Source of the DNA: Branchiostoma floridae
Lineage: Eukaryota; Chordata; Leptocardii; Amphioxiformes; Branchiostomatidae
DNA length: 30,679 nucleotides
Direction of reading: 5' to 3'
NCBI RefSeq assembly: GCF_000003815.2
Contig: NC_049992.1
Span: 11,590,242 to 11,620,920, forward strand
The notes beneath the pieces were generated by a model. It was not told the origin of the DNA, did no database searches, and worked only from the letters and a program-made list of their open reading frames with translations. Made by a program: the position numbers and the translations under genes. Below, piece after piece: positions 28,101 to 30,679 of the stretch (the first letter of the stretch is position 1; every line of letters begins with the position of its first letter).

Positions 28101-30432
28101 AGGTGAACACTCTACCCACTGAGCCAGGGCTCGAAATTAACATAGTCCCGTAGGCCCGGGGCACCAAAAATTTAGGCCGGGACCACTAGAAAGTCACTTT
28201 GGGACCTTTTTTGGGACGATAGAAAATTATCAACATCAGGATGTAAACCCCATCAGTGTTCGAAATACCCGTCTGCAATCTGCAATTTGCAGATAGATTT
28301 TCAAGATTGCAGAAGAAAAATTAATCAATCTGCAAATTTGCAGAATGACAAAATCAGTTTTCGACTCTCTTCGACTCTTTTATACATGTAATTGACAATT
28401 AGTTATACGGAAATTTTGTACTCTGAGTCTGACTCAACATTATATTTATTGTACTTGTAATACATACTTCCTTCTTGGGACCATCCATCCTCACTTCGGG
28501 ACGATTGGAAATTATTTTTGGGAACACCTCTGGGACAATAGGGGAAAAAGTTAATTTCGAGGCCTGCTGAGCCATTGCACAGGTTATGGGAATAAAGTAA
28601 TCATAGAATATTAATCGACAACCAAAACTGGACTTTTCAAGAGCTTTGATTATATCATATCGTATATGTGTGACTGCATAAAGCTTTTATCACAAAACCA
28701 AAAGACTTACTTCTTCAAATAAAAAATCCAAACATACCTCTGCAACTTAAGTGATTATAATCCATATACTAAAGTGCGTAAAATGGATTAATATTTGATA
28801 AACAGATGACTTACTGCACTTGGTCGTCAGACACTTTGATGACTCTTGCCTCTTGGAGGTGGGGCCAGTCCACATAGATGGATTTTCCTAAGTACTCATT
28901 GGCAATTTTCTCAATATCCTGAACAAATGTACAAAGGAAAGCCAATATTTGTTACCAGTAACAATTCTATTTATCCTTCTATACCTCTGGACTTTTGACA
29001 ATTCTTTTCCTTTATTTGTAAACAGCAGAAAAGTTTTCTCTTACAGCACATGCATCTTTCATATCTTACAACTATCATTATCAATAAAAGAAGACATCCC
29101 ATTTTAAGTTTTCACCATAACCAAGAGAGATATAGAGATACAAGAGGGTGGGTCTGTTAAAAGATATCAACACTAAAATGGGATACTTACAGGCTCCGAG
29201 TCATCCTGGATCACAAGGAACTGGCTCTCATTCTTACTGGCCATCTGGAAGACCCTTACACCTTTCTTCTTCAGACTTGCCTGTGGTTGACACAAATAAT
29301 GTGTTCAGTAGGGGTAGGTACTGGGATAGAACATTCAGGTACAGGCACAGTCCAGGTCTGGATCTGAACCTGGACCTGATTGCATGTGAAAAGTTGTGAA
29401 TGGGCGATACTCAAGTCAATGTTCCATTGGCTACAAAGGAATCTGTTTGATGAAGTATTCGACTTCTACTGACATTTTAAAATACTATTTTCATGTAAAC
29501 AATGCTAATTGCCTTTGTTTACTTGGACCAAACCTGACTGTAGTAAACTTTATAAATTTTCTTGGACCAGTAAGCCCCAAAACACATAAACATCTGCCGG
29601 TATAATCTGTTTATGTTCCAATCGGTCCAAAATCTGGTCTACTGAATTATCGAGGTCCATTTTCTTCTGAACCAGTCCAACAATAAAAAAAGTATTGTTC
29701 AGGTCTATGAATGCAGTAACTCATTAATACATCATCCCTCTAAAATACAAATAACATTAATGCTAAAAGCACTGAGGTGCTTACCTTGTGAGGTATGTGT
29801 CTCAGAGTGGGGAAACCTGGGTAGAACTCGTGTTGTTTTGCTCCCATACACAAGCCACGCTTCAGGTCCTTCTTGTCCACATGGAAACCACTCAACAAGA
29901 TCAGCTCACACCTGCAAGGTACAATGTACCAGATAGTCTTTAATAACACAGCAAGAAGAAAAACCTGCATAAGGACACACTTTTCTAAGGCCTAATTTAC
30001 CAGCCTGACCACCACTTTTTAAATTGTGTCCTTGCGTTATGCCCAATGTACTGATGCTCAATTGAACTTTTTTGGATTATACAATGATTGTCAATCTACA
30101 GATATTGGCTGACAGAAATTACATTCTAGTGGTTACATCCTTCACTTTGTAGAGTTTGAAACATAACATATAGTTTCTTCTAAAACTGCTCTTCCTTCCA
30201 CATGTGTTTAAGTATATTATATAGCTTTCATATAAAGATAAACATTACACAAAACTACTCACTTTGCCTTGCAGCACTCTATGTCAGGGAACACCCCAGG
30301 TAGTGAGGAGGGGTAGCAGAAGCTGAGGTTCGGGTCGTAGGTATACAACATGTGGGGTTTGTGGCCATTTCTTCCCTTCTCTTCTGAGTTCAGACGGGTG
30401 TTACATGGCTTCATCGCATCCAGCAGTCGTTT
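16131..30432 (-). CDS. XRN1: 5'-3' exoribonuclease XRN1, 3' part of gene (24 exons)
   Basis: XRN1 degrades decapped, 5'-monophosphate mRNA in the cytoplasm and P-bodies. Coding exons, left to right: 16131-16502, 16841-17031, 17417-17546, 17867-17980, 18310-18599, 19430-19607, 20110-20477, 20791-20860, 21193-21372, 21743-21971, 22982-23184, 23685-23886, 24586-24669, 24882-25028, 25473-25588, 26085-26183, 26595-26708, 26783-26853, 27023-27185, 27677-27814, 28815-28918, 29191-29280, 29785-29911, 30263-30432. Frame is continuous except at one junction (26853/27023). The total is ~1,316 codons; human XRN1 is ~1,700 residues, so the nuclease N-terminus lies right of the window. Diagnostic strings are YDPNLSFCYPSSLPGVFPDI, GKSIYVDWPHLQEARV, LDELFCPGTTCFMLGNPHYG and NPFVPLQVTR. 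After the D1-D4 region come an SH3-like domain, a long Pro/Gln-rich tail with a dsRBM-like fold, and an acidic/basic end. The stop codon is at 16131-16133. Confidence 0.95.
17867..18599 (-). other. XRN1: XRN1 C-terminal dsRBM-like domain (two exons)
   Basis: The 3' end of exon 18310-18599 (LQLLQWCMNVGMGPPNYQHR) and the whole of exon 17867-17980 (MWVCTVRLASGLTLQGAPCA, then TKEYAADSAAAVTILHV) read as helix, three strands, helix. That order, the GPPNY loop, and an alanine-rich final helix preceded by a conserved lysine are the double-stranded RNA-binding motif pattern. The same first exon carries the proline-rich stretch with three GVRP repeats. RNA binding itself is not shown: only one basic residue, the lysine of TKEY, is present at the usual helix-2 contact. 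Confidence 0.55.
18987..19349. mobile_element. hAT-like non-autonomous element
   Basis: Terminal inverted repeats CAGGGCTTTAGCCAG (left) and CTGGCTAAAGCCCTG (right) match exactly. The 8 bases outside, AATGTAAT (18979-18986) and AATGCAAT (19350-19357), match at 7 of 8, as expected of an old hAT target duplication. Inside are repeated CCGTCA/TGACGG words near both ends. No transposase frame is present. It sits in an XRN1 intron. Confidence 0.8.
19791..19909 (-). pseudogene. 3' end of a non-LTR reverse transcriptase ORF
   Basis: The minus strand reads MQKQTFLYHAISLWNTLPSN followed by ITSLSSPSNLRKSS and a stop (TAA at 19791-19793). The pattern F-Y-H/R-A-I-x-x-W-N-x-L-P-x-x-I is the usual C-terminal end of CR1/L2/Jockey-type reverse transcriptases. 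Only this 5'-truncated tail is present, in an XRN1 intron, in the same orientation as XRN1. Confidence 0.6.
21948..22063 (-). repeat. XRN1: 58-bp tandem duplication copying an XRN1 acceptor
   Basis: 21948-22005 and 22006-22063 are two copies of a 58-base unit, differing at about four positions. On the minus strand each copy carries ...CTCC(C/T)AG followed by GGGCTGTTCTCCAGG, that is, the intron end and the first ~24 bases of exon 21743-21971. The copy nearer the exon body (acceptor ending at 21972) keeps the frame. The farther copy (exon start 22029) would add 58 nt. Confidence 0.85.
22069..22573. mobile_element. Harbinger-like MITE with TTA duplication
   Basis: 33-base terminal inverted repeats at 22069-22101 (GGCCACAGCAAGTAAATTTT...) and 22541-22573 match at 32 of 33 positions. 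Both ends are flanked by TTA (22066-22068 and 22574-22576), the target duplication typical of PIF/Harbinger elements. The interior has A-rich CAAGATGG direct repeats near the left end and CTTGTTTTTTTT near the right, but no transposase. It lies immediately beside the 58-bp tandem duplication. Confidence 0.8.
22789..22919 (-). mobile_element. tRNA-derived SINE in XRN1 intron
   Basis: On the minus strand GGTGGCTAGGTTGTCTTGTG resembles an A box and GGTTCTGGTTTAAATTCC a B box. They are followed by GGTACTTTACTCC and a TTCCTCACTCCACTCAGGTG tail. The tail is the same as in the SINE at 1344-1484 and the fragment at 27328-27387. Confidence 0.6.
22982..23184 (-). other. XRN1: XRN1 SH3-like domain exon
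   Basis: The exon encodes FLVPDPGADFQLFDRVVNVR then VPLGLRGTVIGIH and VDLLYDIVFDEQF. This is a small beta-barrel pattern: a VxVR turn, a GLRGTVIGI strand typical of KOW/SH3-like folds, then a LLYDIVFD strand. The Xrn1 family is known to carry an SH3-like domain here. The donor is CTTAA|GTGAGT; the exon ends in phase 2. Confidence 0.7.
23212..23420 (+). repeat. two direct repeat units in XRN1 intron
   Basis: 23212-23287 and 23346-23420 share GTCAAATCTGTACAA, GACCACC, CTACTCTAGGACCA and a GACTTTTGG/CCACTTTTGG end, in the same order. A partial third unit (TAAAGTGACCACCTGTCC) follows near 23458. This looks like an array of an interspersed repeat with ~134-base spacing. Confidence 0.6.
25215..25330. 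mobile_element. possible truncated hAT-type end
   Basis: CAGGGCTGTCTCCAGGACGG begins like the CAGGG-start termini of the hAT-like elements elsewhere in the window, with CCGTCCGTCT some 45 bases later. No matching right end is found in the intron, so this is at most a solo or decayed end. Confidence 0.3.
26903..26915 (-). other. XRN1: candidate 13-nt XRN1 microexon
   Basis: The exons 27023-27185 (ending in phase 0) and 26783-26853 (which must enter with two bases of a codon) cannot join in frame directly. A 13-base segment between them, CCCTCCTTATACA on the minus strand, has a good acceptor (TGTATGTTTTAG) and a weak GTTGGT donor, and would restore the frame by adding four residues and completing a serine. 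It is inferred only from arithmetic and splice signals. Confidence 0.3.
27328..27387 (-). mobile_element. SINE tail fragment
   Basis: CACACCTGGGTGGAGCAAGG, AAGTTGTGTTAAGTACCTTCC and CAAGGACATAATGTC match, in reverse, the tail shared by the SINEs at 1344-1484 and 22789-22919. No clear tRNA-like head follows on this copy. Confidence 0.45.
27885..28590 (-). mobile_element. tRNA-derived SINE split by a hAT-like insertion
   Basis: On the minus strand a tRNA-like head is clear: TGGCTCAGTGGGTAGAGTGT (A box) and GTGAGTTCGATCCCC (B box, ~28070-28085). A tail follows with CACCACTACCCGTGGACTAG and CGCCATCTGGTGCAGGAAGG, ending near 27885. The head is interrupted inside the A box at CTGAGCCA; the first bases of the SINE continue at 28567-28590. 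Confidence 0.65.
28125..28566. mobile_element. hAT-like element nested in the SINE
   Basis: Ends CAGGGCTCGAAATTAAC (28125-28141) and GTTAATTTCGAGGCCTG (28550-28566) are inverted repeats with one mismatch. The 8-base word CTGAGCCA occurs at 28119-28126 and 28567-28574, a target duplication that overlaps the first two bases of the element. The interior carries repeated GGGAC(C/G) words on both sides and a second CAGTGTTCGAAATACCC start at ~28255, which may be a further insertion. No transposase frame is present. Confidence 0.7.
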
Positions 30433-30679
30433 CTAAAAAGGCCATGCAAAATTAGAGTACAAGATTTTGTGTAAGTACAAAATTTTGTGTAAGTACAAGA
30501 TCAAGTATATCCTCCCAAATTGCAGTTAGCGTGGTGCACTGATGAAGATGATATTGTATGTTTTGTAGTTTATTATTATAAATTCATTGTCATATACACA
30601 TCATTGTACAGATAGTTCAATTCACTATACCTAATGCAGACAAAGCATAACTTAAGGTAATTTATTACAGAAATCTGCA

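Larger units (their letters stand above)
26085..30432 (-). other. XRN1: XRN1 D1-D3 platform region (exons)
   Basis: The eight rightmost-to-middle exons encode the segment that follows the nuclease core. It runs from KRLLDAMKPCN at 30432 through the small-domain platform (KSIYVDWPHLQEARV; RRGIDVGITFVLIHACRI; HPDYG-like NPHYGCEGE) to VFEVESVKEGRVRVLFSIP at 26183. In fungal and fly Xrn1 structures the corresponding D1-D4 domains brace the active site from outside, and D1 is PAZ/Tudor-like. Domain limits here are by analogy, not measured. Conservation is highest in this part, as expected. Confidence 0.6.

Noticed and set aside
1-30679. Bacterial-type systems (CRISPR arrays, operons, phage or toxin modules)
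   Set aside because: No regularly spaced repeats, no clustered intronless genes with ribosome binding sites; the DNA is plainly animal.

Overview
The window is animal genomic DNA: short exons with GT/AG introns, a pol III 7SL RNA gene, and many tRNA-derived SINEs and small terminal-inverted-repeat elements. Compact introns, an invertebrate-style repeat set and deuterostome-like XRN1 and 7SL sequences suggest a cephalochordate (amphioxus, Branchiostoma). This is inference; a hemichordate, echinoderm or similar invertebrate cannot be excluded. A run of 500 N at 1485-1984 is an assembly gap.

Layout. 1-2400 is repeat-rich, with an unidentified coding-like patch at the left edge, a tRNA-type SINE running into the gap, and diverged direct repeats. 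2467-2764 (-) is a complete signal recognition particle (7SL) RNA gene. 3993-6862 (+) is an eight-exon gene I reconstructed for a secreted, histidine- and lysine-rich, cysteine-free protein of about 341 residues. 8603-10810 (+) holds a TATA promoter, a non-coding first exon, an intronless 403-codon reading frame for an unrecognised basic coiled-coil protein, and a poly(A) signal. 10.8-13.6 kb is gene-poor with one MITE. 13624-14880 (+) is a compact TATA-driven gene for a 206-residue secreted glycoprotein with six mature cysteines. 16131-30432 (-) is the 3' three quarters of XRN1, the cytoplasmic 5'-3' exoribonuclease: 24 coding exons, about 1,316 codons. The catalytic N-terminus lies beyond the right edge.

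The XRN1 introns carry most of the transposon content: two hAT-like elements (one inserted into the A box of a SINE), a Harbinger-like element with TTA target duplications, SINE copies, the end of a non-LTR reverse transcriptase, and a 58-bp tandem duplication that copies a splice acceptor. No operon-like or functional link between the genes is visible. XRN1 (mRNA decay) and 7SL RNA (protein targeting) are housekeeping genes; the three plus-strand genes look lineage-specific, and two of them encode secreted products. Exon boundaries were read by eye from splice signals and frame continuity; no similarity search was run.
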